40,429 bases of DNA from an uncultured Collinsella sp. (GCA_900754745.1 CAAEEB010000051.1:1-40429), one strand, 5' to 3'. Shown: positions 25,146 through 34,158, counted from the stretch's first letter. Program-made: numbers and translations. The notes: generated by a model not told the origin, from the sequence alone.

Positions 25146-26273
25146 TTAATGCACGATGGTGGTATCGGGAGTTAACGGGGCCTTGCCCAGCACCAGGATG
25201 TTCTCGGGCGTGCCGCGAAGCTCGGTGTTGGTGGGAACCACGTTGTTCTTGTCCAGGATGGCATTCTCAACGCGGGCGCCGCTCTTGATGATGCAGCTCT
25301 GGTTGATGATCGAGTTGGTCACCGAAGCGCCTTCCTCAACCACAACGCCGCGCGACAGGATCGAGTTGCGCACGGTGCCCTTGATGATGCAGCCGGCCGA
25401 GATGATCGAGTTGCACGCGTGGCTGCCGGTCGCATAGCGCGAAGGCGGCACGTCGTGGGCCTTGGTCAGGATCGGGCGCTCGGGGTCAAAGAGCTGGTCG
25501 GCCACGGTCTGGTCGAGCAGGTCCATGCTGCGGCGATACAGCGACTTCTCGCTAAACACGCCCACGACCTCGCCCTTGTACTCGTAGCTGCACACGTCGA
25601 TGTTGCCAAAGTCGCCCTGGAGTGCCTCGAGCAGGTCCAGATAGTCGGCGGCCTGGTAGTGATCGATGATCTCGAGCAGCGTCTCGCGGTTGACGATGCA
25701 GCAGTCCATAGAGGCATTGTCGCCGTACACGACGCCGGCGCTCACGCCCGTCAGGCGGCCGTTCTCGTTAATCTCGAGCTTGGTCTCGTCATCGACGTTG
25801 CGCGTGGCCTTGCAGTACACCACGGTCATCTGGGCACCGGAGTTCTCGTGCGCGTCGATGATGGTGTTAAGGTCCATGTTAAAGATGATGTTGGTGCCCA
25901 TCATCACGACATAGGGCTTGTCCGAGCGCTGGAACAGCGTCTTATTGGAGATGATGTCGCGCAGCAGGAAGCGCATGCCGCCCTTGGTGGTGCCATACGC
26001 GTTGCCGGGCACCATGAACAGGCCGCCCTTCTTGCGGTCCAGCCCCCAGTCCTTGCCCGAACCAACGTGGTCGATCAGCGAGCGGTAGTTACCCGGCATG
26101 ACGACGCCGACGGTCTTGATGCCGGCATTCATCATGTTGGACAGCGGAAAGTCGATCAGACGGTAGCGGCCCAAAAACGGCACGGACGCGATGGGGCGGT
26201 CCTTAAGCAGCACGCTGCCGTAGGTCGAAGAGTAGTTAGCGGTGATATAACCGATGGCCTTGCGATTGATCAT
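25146..26273 (-). CDS. glgD: GlgD, non-catalytic glucose-1-phosphate adenylyltransferase homologue
   Basis: A 375-aa paralogue of GlgC, with an N-terminal nucleotidyltransferase fold and a C-terminal left-handed beta-helix (SIISAGCIIKGTVRNSILSRG...). The nucleotide-binding GGxGxRL motif of GlgC is missing: the equivalent region reads ANYSSTYGSVLLKDRPIAS. This fits the GlgD subunit known from Firmicutes, which activates GlgC in a heterotetramer. I chose the start at 26273 because GAAGGGGGAA lies ahead; it begins four bases after the glgC stop, so the two are co-translated. Confidence 0.94.
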   Translation of the reverse strand: MINRKAIGYITANYSSTYGSVLLKDRPIASVPFLGRYRLIDFPLSNMMNAGIKTVGVVMPGNYRSLIDHVGSGKDWGLDRKKGGLFMVPGNAYGTTKGGMRFLLRDIISNKTLFQRSDKPYVVMMGTNIIFNMDLNTIIDAHENSGAQMTVVYCKATRNVDDETKLEINENGRLTGVSAGVVYGDNASMDCCIVNRETLLEIIDHYQAADYLDLLEALQGDFGNIDVCSYEYKGEVVGVFSEKSLYRRSMDLLDQTVADQLFDPERPILTKAHDVPPSRYATGSHACNSIISAGCIIKGTVRNSILSRGVVVEEGASVTNSIINQSCIIKSGARVENAILDKNNVVPTNTELRGTPENILVLGKAPLTPDTTIVH

Positions 26274-26277
26274 CGGA

Positions 26278-27426
26278 TCATTCCCCCTTCCCGATAACGA
26301 CGTCATTTCCAACGACGGCCGTATCCTTGGTGGTATCGACAGAGCCGAGCTTCACGCCCTCTTCGACCGTGGAGTTCTCGCCCAAAATAGCGCGGCAGAT
26401 GTGTGCACCGCTCTTAACGTGCGCACCCGGCAGCAGCACGGAGTCCTCGACCACGGCGCGCTCCTCGATGATGACATCGGTCGAAAGGATCGAGTGGCGA
26501 GCGGTGCCGTAGATCTTGCAGCCGTTGGAGACCAGGCAGTCGTCCAGGCGGCCGTCCGGGCCAATGTAGTGCGGCGGACGCGTGGTGATGTTGGACATGA
26601 TGGGGAAGTTCTTGTCAAACAGATCGAACTCGGGGTTGTTGCCCAGCAGGTCCATCGAGGTCTCGTGGAAGCTGGCGATGGTGCCGACGTCCTTCCAAAA
26701 GCCGTGGAACTCGTAGCTGTACAGGCGCTTGCCCTCGCCGAGCAGCTTGGGGATGATGTCCTTGCCAAAGTCGTGGCTCGAGCGCTGGTCCAGAGCATCC
26801 TCCTCGAGCGCCTCGATCAGCACGTCGGCCGAGAAGATGTAGATGCCCATGGACGCGAGGTTCGAATCGGGCTTCTCGGGCTTCTCGGTGAACTTGGTGA
26901 TGCGACCGTCCTCGGGGTCGGTGGTCAGGATGCCAAAGCGGCTGGCCTCCTCCCACGGCACGGGCATAACGCTCACCGTGAGGTCGGCGTTGTTCTCAAT
27001 GTGCGTTTTGAGCATCTTGCGGTAGTCCATGCGATACAGGTGGTCGCCCGAAAGAATCAGGACGTACTTGGGGTCGTTGGCCTTGATGTAGTCGAGGTTC
27101 TGCGTAATGGCGTCGGCCGTGCCCGCATACCAGGCGCCACCGGTCTGCGTCTCGTACGGCGGCAGGATCGACACGCCGCCGTCGCGGCTGTCAAGATCCC
27201 ACGCCTCGCCGGAGCCCACGTAGGCATGCAGCAGGTAGGGGCGATACTGCGTCAGAACGCCCACCGTGTCGATGCCCGAGTTGGAGCAGTTGGACAGCGA
27301 AAAGTCGATAATGCGGAACTTGCCACCAAAGCTAACCGCCGGCTTAGCGATCTTTTGGGTGAGTGCCCCCAATCGGCTGCCCTGTCCTCCTGCGAGGAGC
27401 ATCGCGATGCATTCTTTCTTACTCAT
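26278..27426 (-). CDS. glgC: Glucose-1-phosphate adenylyltransferase catalytic subunit
   Basis: It makes ADP-glucose from glucose-1-phosphate and ATP, the committed step of glycogen synthesis. The 382-aa protein has [14 protein letters not shown] and [15 protein letters not shown] at the N-terminus, [12 protein letters not shown], the Asp-containing [11 protein letters not shown], and FTEKP before the C-terminal beta-helix. AGAAGGAG lies in front of the ATG. It sits directly upstream of glgD. Confidence 0.97.
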   Translation of the reverse strand: MSKKECIAMLLAGGQGSRLGALTQKIAKPAVSFGGKFRIIDFSLSNCSNSGIDTVGVLTQYRPYLLHAYVGSGEAWDLDSRDGGVSILPPYETQTGGAWYAGTADAITQNLDYIKANDPKYVLILSGDHLYRMDYRKMLKTHIENNADLTVSVMPVPWEEASRFGILTTDPEDGRITKFTEKPEKPDSNLASMGIYIFSADVLIEALEEDALDQRSSHDFGKDIIPKLLGEGKRLYSYEFHGFWKDVGTIASFHETSMDLLGNNPEFDLFDKNFPIMSNITTRPPHYIGPDGRLDDCLVSNGCKIYGTARHSILSTDVIIEERAVVEDSVLLPGAHVKSGAHICRAILGENSTVEEGVKLGSVDTTKDTAVVGNDVVIGKGE

Positions 27427-27466
27427 CGATTTCTCCTTCTGTCATCGATGTTCTTAAACCCATTAG

Positions 27467-27497
27467 CGACGGGCGCGGCGCTCGGTCGCGCCCGTCG
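27467..27497. other. Hairpin between glgP and glgC
   Basis: CGACGGGCGCG and CGCGCCCGTCG form a perfect 11-bp GC-rich stem with a nine-base loop. On the minus strand no T run follows, so it may tune relative mRNA levels within the operon rather than end it. Confidence 0.6.
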
Positions 27498-27532
27498 AGT
27501 AATGCCGTGCTGGCAAAGGGAGCTTGCAGCCT

Positions 27533-29959
27533 TTAGGCGTGCCAGATCTCGTCGCGGTACTCGCGAATGGTGCGGTCGCTCGAGAACCAGCCGCTCGATG
27601 CGGTGTTGAGTAGCGCCTTGCGGTTCCAGGTCTCCTGATCGCCGTAGCTGCCGGTAAGCTTCTCCCATGCATCCACGTAGCTGTGGAAATCGGCCATGAC
27701 CAGGTCGGGGTCGTTGTTGTTCATGAGCTCGTTGTAGATGCTCTCGAAGTTGCCCGAAAGACCCGCAAAGGTGTTGTCCTTGAGCTCGTCCATCACGCGG
27801 CCCAGACGCTCGCGGTCGCCGTTGAGGGTATCCCACGCAAAGTAGCTGTTGGATGCCCAGAGCTGCTCGACCTCGGGGGCGGTCAGGCCAAAGATGGCCT
27901 CGTTCTCGCGGCCGGCCAGATCGGCGATCTCGATGTTGGCGCCGTCGAGGGTGCCCAGCGTAATGGCTCCGTTCATCATGAGCTTCATGTTGGACGTGCC
28001 CGAGGCCTCCTTACCGGCCGTGGAAATCTGCTCCGAGATCTCGGCGGCGGGGTAGATGAGCTGGGCGTTGCTCACGCGGAAGTTGGGGATAAAGCAGACC
28101 TTCATGACTTCGTTGACGCGGGCATCGTTGTTGATGACGTCGGCCACCGAGTTGATCAGGCGGATGGTCTCCTTGGCGAAGGTGTAGCTCGAGGCCGCCT
28201 TGCCGCTAAAGATGAAGGTCGTCGGCGTCACGTGGAAGTTGGGGTCGGCGATGCGACGGTTGTAGATGTCCATCACCTTCATGATGTTCATGAGCTGGCG
28301 CTTGTAGGCGTGGAAGCGCTTCACCTGAACATCAAAGACGGTGTTGGGGTCGATAACTAGGCCGGTCTCGGCCTTAACGTAGGCGGCCAGACGCTCCTTG
28401 TTGGCGCGCTTGGAGGCACCCACGGCCTTCAGGAACTCGGTGTCGTTCTGGAATTCCTTGAGCTTTTCCAGCTCAAAGGCGTCCTTGAGCCAACCGTCGC
28501 CAATGGCCTCGGTCACGAGCTTGGCATAGGTGGGGTTGGCCTCGGCAAAGAAGCGGCGGTGCGAGATGCCGTTGGTCTTGTTGTTGAACTTCTCGGGCGT
28601 CAGGGCATAGAAGTCCTTGAGCACGATGTTCTTGATGATGTCGGAGTGAATCTTTGCCACGCCGTTGACGCTGTGACTGCAGATCACGGACAGGTTGGCC
28701 ATGCGAATCTCGCCGTCCCACAGAATGGCGGTCTGGCGCAGACGCTCCTGCCAGCCCTCCTGCGTGGTGTCGAACGACTCGTGCCAACGACGGCTTATCT
28801 CGTCGATGACCTGGTACACGCGGGGGAGGAGCTTGGAGAACGTACCGATGGGCCACTTTTCCAGGGCCTCGGGCAGGATGGTGTGGTTGGTGTAGCTCAC
28901 GACCTGCGTCACGATGTTCCAGGCGTCGTCCCACTCGAGCTTCTTCTCGTCGATCAGGATGCGCATGAGCTCGGGGCCGCACATGGCCGGGTGGGTGTCG
29001 TTGGTGTGGATGGCCACAAACTGCGGCAGCAGCTCCCAGTTCTCGCCGTGCTCCTTCTCAAAGGTGTCGAGCAGGCTGTAGATGCCGGCCGAAACAAACA
29101 GGTATTCCTGCTTCAGGCGCAGCAGGCGGCCGTGCTCGCCGGCGTCGTTGGGATAGAGGATGGCGCTGATGGCCTCGGCCTCGGCGCGCTCGGCGTCGGC
29201 CAGGGCGTAGTCGCCGCGGTTGAAGGCCTCAAGGTCAAAGTGCTCCTCGACCGGCTCGGCGGCCCAGACGCGCAGCTTGTTGACGGTCTCGCCAGCATAG
29301 CCCACAACGGGGATGTCATAAGGGACGGCCAGGATGTCCTGCGTGTTCACCGTGCGGTAGAACGTGCGGCCATCCTCCTCAAAGCCCTCAACGTGGCCAC
29401 CAAACTTAATGGTCACGGCCTTGTCCTGACGACGGACCTCCCAGGGATAGCCGTGGGTGAGCCACTCGTCGGTAGCCTCGACTTGGCTGCCGTTAACGAT
29501 TTCCTGCTTAAACAGGCCGTAGCGGTAGCGCATGCCGTTGCCATAGCCGGCAATGCCCTCGGCTGCCATGGAATCCAGGAAGCATGCGGCCAGACGGCCC
29601 AGGCCACCGTTGCCCAGCGCCGGATCGGGCTCCTGGTTCTCGATGACGGAAAGGTCAAAGCCCATGTCGTCGAGCGCCTCGGCGACCATGTCGCGCACGC
29701 CAAAGTTGAGCAGGTAGTTGTCGAGCAGGCGGCCGATCAAAAACTCGATCGAGAAGTAGTACACGCGCTTCTTGCCCTCGGCGGTCGCGCGGGCGTCGCT
29801 CTTGGTGGCAACGGTGCGGGCCTTCTCGGCCACGAGCTTGGCCAGGGCGTTGAAGCGGTCGAGGTCGCTGGCGGCCTCGACGCTCTTGCCGCTGATGCTC
29901 ATGACGGCATCGCGATAGAGCTCGGTAAACTCCTGCTTGTTATCGAAGATCTTATTCAT
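27533..29959 (-). CDS. glgP: Glycogen (maltodextrin) phosphorylase
   Basis: A pyridoxal-phosphate GT35 enzyme that releases glucose-1-phosphate from non-reducing ends of glycogen or maltodextrin. The 808-aa chain has the N-terminal YYFSIEFLIGRLLDNYLLN, EPDPALGNGGLGRLAACFLDS, FNNKTNGISHRRF and VFDVQVKRFHAYKRQL. The cofactor lysine is in EASGTSNMKLMMNGA. AAGGAACG precedes the ATG. It lies between glgB and glgC on the same strand, so synthesis and breakdown are co-organised. Confidence 0.97.
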   Translation of the reverse strand: MNKIFDNKQEFTELYRDAVMSISGKSVEAASDLDRFNALAKLVAEKARTVATKSDARATAEGKKRVYYFSIEFLIGRLLDNYLLNFGVRDMVAEALDDMGFDLSVIENQEPDPALGNGGLGRLAACFLDSMAAEGIAGYGNGMRYRYGLFKQEIVNGSQVEATDEWLTHGYPWEVRRQDKAVTIKFGGHVEGFEEDGRTFYRTVNTQDILAVPYDIPVVGYAGETVNKLRVWAAEPVEEHFDLEAFNRGDYALADAERAEAEAISAILYPNDAGEHGRLLRLKQEYLFVSAGIYSLLDTFEKEHGENWELLPQFVAIHTNDTHPAMCGPELMRILIDEKKLEWDDAWNIVTQVVSYTNHTILPEALEKWPIGTFSKLLPRVYQVIDEISRRWHESFDTTQEGWQERLRQTAILWDGEIRMANLSVICSHSVNGVAKIHSDIIKNIVLKDFYALTPEKFNNKTNGISHRRFFAEANPTYAKLVTEAIGDGWLKDAFELEKLKEFQNDTEFLKAVGASKRANKERLAAYVKAETGLVIDPNTVFDVQVKRFHAYKRQLMNIMKVMDIYNRRIADPNFHVTPTTFIFSGKAASSYTFAKETIRLINSVADVINNDARVNEVMKVCFIPNFRVSNAQLIYPAAEISEQISTAGKEASGTSNMKLMMNGAITLGTLDGANIEIADLAGRENEAIFGLTAPEVEQLWASNSYFAWDTLNGDRERLGRVMDELKDNTFAGLSGNFESIYNELMNNNDPDLVMADFHSYVDAWEKLTGSYGDQETWNRKALLNTASSGWFSSDRTIREYRDEIWHA

Positions 29960-30052
29960 ACGTTCCTTCCCCCGGGGATGTTTCTCCCGGAACGGTTATG
30001 ACTTGTATCCTACGCCTCGGCGAGGCGGGTAATTACAGCTGTAACGGCTTTG

Positions 30053-32317
30053 TTACGCATCCTTGGCAGACGACTTAACAGAAGCAGACTTGGCTTTGGT
30101 GGCGGCCTTTTTAGCAGCCGGCTTCTTGGTCGCGGTAGCCTTGGCAGCGGGCTTTGCGGCGGTCTTGGCCTTGGCAGCGGGCTTTGCAGCCTTCGCCTTA
30201 GCCGGAGCCTTCTTTGCAGCCGCAGGCTTGGGCTTCACCGAGGACGTACGCTTGTGCGTTGCCTTCTTGGGCTCCTCAACCACCGGCGGCTTGTAGCTGC
30301 TGGGACCGCGGCGCTTAAGCACCACGCCTGCCAGGCCGGGCACCTTGATCTCGATGGAGTCCATCTGCCCGTTCCAGGGATAGGGCTCGCTCGAGCAGGT
30401 GTAGGGCTCCTCGCCAGCATAGCCGCTGCCGCCAAACTCGGGACGGTCGGAATCGAAGATGACCTCCCAGTCGCCCTCGCGCGGCACGCCCACGCGGAAG
30501 CTCTCGTAGCTCGCCGGGTCAAAGTTGATCAGGATCACCAGGTCGTCGTCGATATCCTCGCCCTGGCGCACAAAGCTCACGATGGACTGCTTGGAGTTGT
30601 CCGCATCGATCCAGGTAAAGCCGTCGTCGGTGTAGCCGCGCTCGTACAGGGCGGGCTCGGCGGTGTACAGGTGGTTGAGCGCCTTGATAAACGCCTGATG
30701 ATGCTTGTGAGTCTCGTACTCCTCGGTCAGGAACCACTGTATGGACTCGTAGTAGCGCCACTCAATAAACTGGCCGATCTCGTTGCCCATAAAGTTGAGC
30801 TTGGCACCGGGGTGCGTCATCTGGTAGAAGGCCAGCGTGCGCAGACCGGCAAACTGGCGCCACCAGTCGCCCGGCATGCGGCCGATCAGCGAGCACTTGC
30901 CGTGTACGACCTCGTCGTGGCTCAGCGGACAAATAAAGTTCTCGGTAAAGGCGTACATGATGGAGAACGTGAGCAGGCCGTGGTTGCCGGGGCGCCACGG
31001 AAAATCGGTCTGCATGTAGTGCAGGGTGTCGTTCATCCAACCCATGTCCCACTTGTAGTGGAAGCCCAGGCCGCCGTCCTGCGGCGGATAGGTCACGAGC
31101 GGCCACGCGGTGGACTCCTCGGCCATCATCATCACGTCGGGGTAGTGCGCCTCAACAGCGCAGTTGACCTGTCGGATAAACGCGCTGGCGTCCAGGTCCT
31201 CCTCGGTACCGTACTTGTTGAACTTCTTTTGGCCCGGATCGTCGATGCCAAAGTTGAGGTACAGCATGCTGGACACACCGTCCATGCGAATGCCGTCCAC
31301 GTGGAAGTTCTCGAGCCAGTACAGCACGTTGGAGACCAAAAAGGAGCGGACCTCGCCGCGGGCGAAGTCGAACTTGTGCGTGCCCCAGTTGGGGTGAATC
31401 TCGTGCTCAAACAGCATGTGGCCGTTAAAGGTGGCAAGGCCGTGGGAGTCGGCGCAAAAACCGCCGGGGACCCAGTCCATGATTACGCCGATGCCCGCCT
31501 CGTGGCACGCATCGATAAAGTGCATGAGCTGCTGCGGGTTGCCGTAGCGCGACGTGGCGGCGTAATAGCCGGTCGTCTGGTAGCCCCAGGAGCCATCGAA
31601 GGGATGCTCCATGAGCGGCATAACCTCGATATGCGTATAGCCCATGTCGCGCACGTAATCCACGAGCTCGACTGACAGATCGTCGTAGGTGTAGAACTCG
31701 CCGCGCTGCGCGGGGAAGGGATCCATGGGGCCGGGGTAGTTGCCGTACTCGTCGGGTTCGCCCTGCGGCGCGTCGCCGTGCCGCTTCCATGAGCCAATAT
31801 GTACCTCGTAGATGTTGAGCGGCTGCGACATGTGGTTGTGGTCGGCACGGCGCTTGAGCCACGCGGCGTCGTTCCACTGGTAGCCATCGAGGGTCCACAG
31901 CACGCTGGCGGTACCCGGGGGGCACTCGGCCTTAAAGGCGTACGGATCGGCCTTGTAGAGCTTTTCGCCCTCGTTGGTCTCGATAAGGTACTTATAGAGT
32001 TGGCCCTGCTCGGCGCCAGGAATAAAGCCTTCCCAAATAGCGCTCGTATGCATGGGCACCAGCGGGTTGGCTTGCTCATCCCAGTCGTTAAATTCGCCAA
32101 TGACATGGACGCTCTTTACGTCGGGCGCCCAAACGCAAAAGCGCCAGCCGCGCGTACGGTTCTGCGTGTCGGGGTGAGCACCCATCTTTTCCCAGCTGCG
32201 CTCCCACGTGCCGATGCCAAATAGGTAGACATCGTCCTTGGTGAGCTCCGGTGCATGCGGGGCGGCTTTACGGGTAGCGGGCTTTTTGGTTGCTGGCTTT
32301 AGCTTTGTATCGCTCAC
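30053..32317 (-). CDS. glgB: 1,4-alpha-glucan branching enzyme with basic Lys/Ala-rich ends
   Basis: It introduces alpha-1,6 branches. From the chosen start the 754-aa chain has a basic N-terminal stretch (KPATKKPATRKAAP), a CBM48 domain (FCVWAPDVKSVHVIGEFNDW near 60-80) and a GH13 barrel with Asp346 in GIRMDGVSSMLYL, Glu400 in MMAEES and Asp468 in CPLSHDEVVHGK. About 79 residues at the C-terminus are Lys/Ala/Pro/Thr-rich (PAAKAKTAAKPAAK and similar), as in GlgA here. The start is uncertain: GTG at 32317 has GGGA six bases ahead, whereas ATGs at 32329 and 32332 lack a ribosome binding site. First gene of the glycogen run. Confidence 0.92.
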   Translation of the reverse strand: MSDTKLKPATKKPATRKAAPHAPELTKDDVYLFGIGTWERSWEKMGAHPDTQNRTRGWRFCVWAPDVKSVHVIGEFNDWDEQANPLVPMHTSAIWEGFIPGAEQGQLYKYLIETNEGEKLYKADPYAFKAECPPGTASVLWTLDGYQWNDAAWLKRRADHNHMSQPLNIYEVHIGSWKRHGDAPQGEPDEYGNYPGPMDPFPAQRGEFYTYDDLSVELVDYVRDMGYTHIEVMPLMEHPFDGSWGYQTTGYYAATSRYGNPQQLMHFIDACHEAGIGVIMDWVPGGFCADSHGLATFNGHMLFEHEIHPNWGTHKFDFARGEVRSFLVSNVLYWLENFHVDGIRMDGVSSMLYLNFGIDDPGQKKFNKYGTEEDLDASAFIRQVNCAVEAHYPDVMMMAEESTAWPLVTYPPQDGGLGFHYKWDMGWMNDTLHYMQTDFPWRPGNHGLLTFSIMYAFTENFICPLSHDEVVHGKCSLIGRMPGDWWRQFAGLRTLAFYQMTHPGAKLNFMGNEIGQFIEWRYYESIQWFLTEEYETHKHHQAFIKALNHLYTAEPALYERGYTDDGFTWIDADNSKQSIVSFVRQGEDIDDDLVILINFDPASYESFRVGVPREGDWEVIFDSDRPEFGGSGYAGEEPYTCSSEPYPWNGQMDSIEIKVPGLAGVVLKRRGPSSYKPPVVEEPKKATHKRTSSVKPKPAAAKKAPAKAKAAKPAAKAKTAAKPAAKATATKKPAAKKAATKAKSASVKSSAKDA

Positions 32318-32529
32318 GTTTGATCCCATCATGACGCGGCAGCGTGTTGCCTTGGTGACTAGATGCGAAAGGTCCAAGGCTGCACGAATCGAAGGGACGG
32401 CGATAGTTCTATGATTCGTTCCACCTCGCGTGCTCGGTGGAACTTTCGGCAGAAACTACGATAACACCTGTACGTTAGTTTTATGGACGAAAGCGGATTT
32501 GCGGGGGCGTTTAATCGGTAAGCGACATG

Positions 32530-32535
32530 TTTATA
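32530..32535 (-). promoter_or_regulatory. Possible -10 box for glgB
   Basis: Minus-strand TATAAA in the 346-base divergent gap 32318-32663. Its -35 region would fall on the inverted repeat at 32554-32579, consistent with regulation there. Apart from the operator-like sites I see nothing else in this gap. Confidence 0.35.
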
Positions 32536-32553
32536 CCACTGGCAGAATTGCTG

Positions 32554-32579
32554 TGGTAAAACCCTTGACAGTTTTACCA
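32554..32579. promoter_or_regulatory. Inverted repeat TGGTAAAAC / GTTTTACCA around a TTGACA
   Basis: TGGTAAAAC, eight bases, then GTTTTACCA form a perfect 9-bp inverted repeat. The spacer contains TTGACA (32565-32570), a consensus -35 hexamer on the plus strand. It looks like a regulator site controlling the divergent glgB and HAD genes. Confidence 0.5.
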
Positions 32580-32608
32580 ATTAGGGTTTCAAAACTATTA
32601 GGCTAACG

Positions 32609-32620
32609 TTTGGTAAAACG
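32609..32620 (+). promoter_or_regulatory. Operator-like site TTTGGTAAAACG upstream of glgB / HAD gene
   Basis: Same 12-mer as at 22636-22647 (opposite strand), here followed by TTTTTAGC. A related GTTTACCATTTG follows at 32634-32645. It is 44 bases before the HAD start. Confidence 0.45.
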
Positions 32621-32663
32621 TTTTTAGCAGGTTGTTTACCATTTGACATCGAAAGGCTCGTTT

Positions 32664-33353
32664 ATGAACCACATCGCTGCTCCAAGTGTTGCTTTTATTT
32701 TCGATTGCGACGGAACACTGGTTAATAGCACTCCCGTCTGGGGCCATGCGCAGACCGAGTTATTGCGCCGTCATGGCATTGATATAACGGTCGACGATTT
32801 TGCCCAGTTTGAACATCTTTCGCTGGAGGATGAGTGCCAGGCCTACCACGACACGTGGGGCATTGGCGCGAATGGCGAGGAGGTGTATCGCGAGCTGGGC
32901 GAGATTTTGATTGATGGGTACTCTAAGGTGCCGACGCGCGAGGGGCTCCTAGCATTTTTGGAGCAGGCGAAGGCGGCGGGCATTGCCATGTGCGTTGCTA
33001 CGTCCACACCGGCCGAACTGGTTCAGTCCGCCCTTGCGGCTGCAGGCCTTGATCGCTATATGGAGTTTATTACCACGACGGGCGAGGCGGGGCGCTCCAA
33101 GCAGTTCCCCGACGTGTACGAGTTGGCGCTGCGTCGCCTGGAAGAGCGCCGCGGACACAAGTTTGAGCGCACCTGGGTGTTTGAGGACGCCGTCTTTGGA
33201 CTTAAGAGCTCTGGCACTGCAGGCTTTAAGCGCGTGGGCATCTATGACCCGCACGGACGTATGGAGCGCGACGAGGTTCGCGACAACTGCGACATCTTTA
33301 TTGACAGCTATGAGGACCTGGACCTGGCCCGCGTGCTTTCGTTTGAGGGCTAG
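32664..33353 (+). CDS. HAD-family phosphatase / beta-phosphoglucomutase-like
   Basis: A 229-aa haloacid-dehalogenase hydrolase. Motif I is FDCDGTLVNS (nucleophile Asp14, Asp16), followed by an alpha-helical cap as in beta-phosphoglucomutase-like members; motif II is CVATSTPAE, and motif III/IV is WVFEDAVFGLKSS. The substrate is probably a sugar phosphate, but it cannot be told from sequence. GAAAGG lies seven bases before the ATG. It is divergent from glgB with operator-like repeats in between, and ten bases upstream of the thiamine pyrophosphokinase gene. Confidence 0.9.
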   Translation: MNHIAAPSVAFIFDCDGTLVNSTPVWGHAQTELLRRHGIDITVDDFAQFEHLSLEDECQAYHDTWGIGANGEEVYRELGEILIDGYSKVPTREGLLAFLEQAKAAGIAMCVATSTPAELVQSALAAAGLDRYMEFITTTGEAGRSKQFPDVYELALRRLEERRGHKFERTWVFEDAVFGLKSSGTAGFKRVGIYDPHGRMERDEVRDNCDIFIDSYEDLDLARVLSFEG

Positions 33354-33362
33354 GCGAGGGCC

Positions 33363-34028
33363 GTGGCTTGCAAAGTATTAGTGGTTTGCGGCTCACCGGT
33401 GGTGGCGAGCCCCGAGTTGCTGTGCCATCTGGCGGGGGAGTGCGATCACGTTGTCGCCGTGGACCGCGGGCTCGACGCGCTGCTGGGCGCGGGACTGAGC
33501 TGCGACGTCTACGTGGGCGACGCCGATACGGTGAGCGAAGAGGGGCGCGCTCTGGTCGATGCCGCCGTCGATTTTGAAGTAGAACGCCACAACCCCTACA
33601 AGGACTATACTGATCTGGCGCTGGCGCTCGATTCCGTCCGTCGTCGCTGGCCGGGTGCTGAAGTGTTTGCGACCTGCGCCACCGGCGGCCGCCCGGACAT
33701 GGCACTTTCTGTATTAGGGTTACTGGCAGGCTATGCGGACGCTCCCGTCTGGATCGAAGAAGACGAAGTGACGGCCAGAATCCTGCACCAGGACGAGACC
33801 TGGACCATAGAGGGCGCCGAGGGCAAAACCTTCTCCATCATCGCCATAGCCCCCAACACAGAGATAAGCGAACACGGCCTAGAGTGGGAGCTAGATCACA
33901 GCCCCCTTGGCTTGTTAGCCGACACGGGCATCAGCAACATAGTAAGATCCACCGCAAAGATTGAAGTTCACACCGGCACTGCGATAGCGTATTTGTTGCG
34001 TGAGGGTTTTATCGGGACGGTGGGCTGA
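33363..34028 (+). CDS. Thiamine pyrophosphokinase
   Basis: A 221-aa enzyme of the ThiN/TPK type, which transfers pyrophosphate from ATP to thiamine. The N-terminal catalytic half has VAVDRGLDALLGAG, the metal-binding GDADT (usually GDFDS) and NPYKDYTDLALAL (family KDxTDxxLAL). The C-terminal half is the beta-sandwich thiamine-binding domain with FSIIAIAP. It starts with GTG after a GAGGG. The last codons form the left arm of the hairpin at 34014-34076. Confidence 0.9.
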   Translation: MACKVLVVCGSPVVASPELLCHLAGECDHVVAVDRGLDALLGAGLSCDVYVGDADTVSEEGRALVDAAVDFEVERHNPYKDYTDLALALDSVRRRWPGAEVFATCATGGRPDMALSVLGLLAGYADAPVWIEEDEVTARILHQDETWTIEGAEGKTFSIIAIAPNTEISEHGLEWELDHSPLGLLADTGISNIVRSTAKIEVHTGTAIAYLLREGFIGTVG

Positions 34029-34076
34029 ATTGACTGATTTTGCCGAAGTCAAAATCAGTCAATTCAGCCCCGTCCC
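34014..34076. repeat. Long hairpin overlapping the thiamine pyrophosphokinase stop
   Basis: The left arm 34014-34042 pairs with 34050-34076 over 27 bases with one two-base bulge. The outer part reads GGGACGG...CCGTCCC, and the arm shares GTCAATTCAGCCCCGT with the element at 18595-18724 and GCCCCGTCCC with the repeat at 18401-18513. The coding sequence runs into the left arm. Confidence 0.88.
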
Positions 34077-34116
34077 AGGAAAACCCGTAAGAAAGAGATT
34101 CAACCAAAAAAAGTCC

Positions 34117-34145
34117 TTGCACGTCGCGCCAACTTCCCCTATAGT
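34117..34145 (+). promoter_or_regulatory. Promoter of tRNA-Ala
   Basis: TTGCAC (34117-34122) and TATAGT (34140-34145) are spaced by 17 bases, 13 bases before the tRNA. Confidence 0.8.
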
Positions 34146-34158
34146 ACTACCTCGTCAC

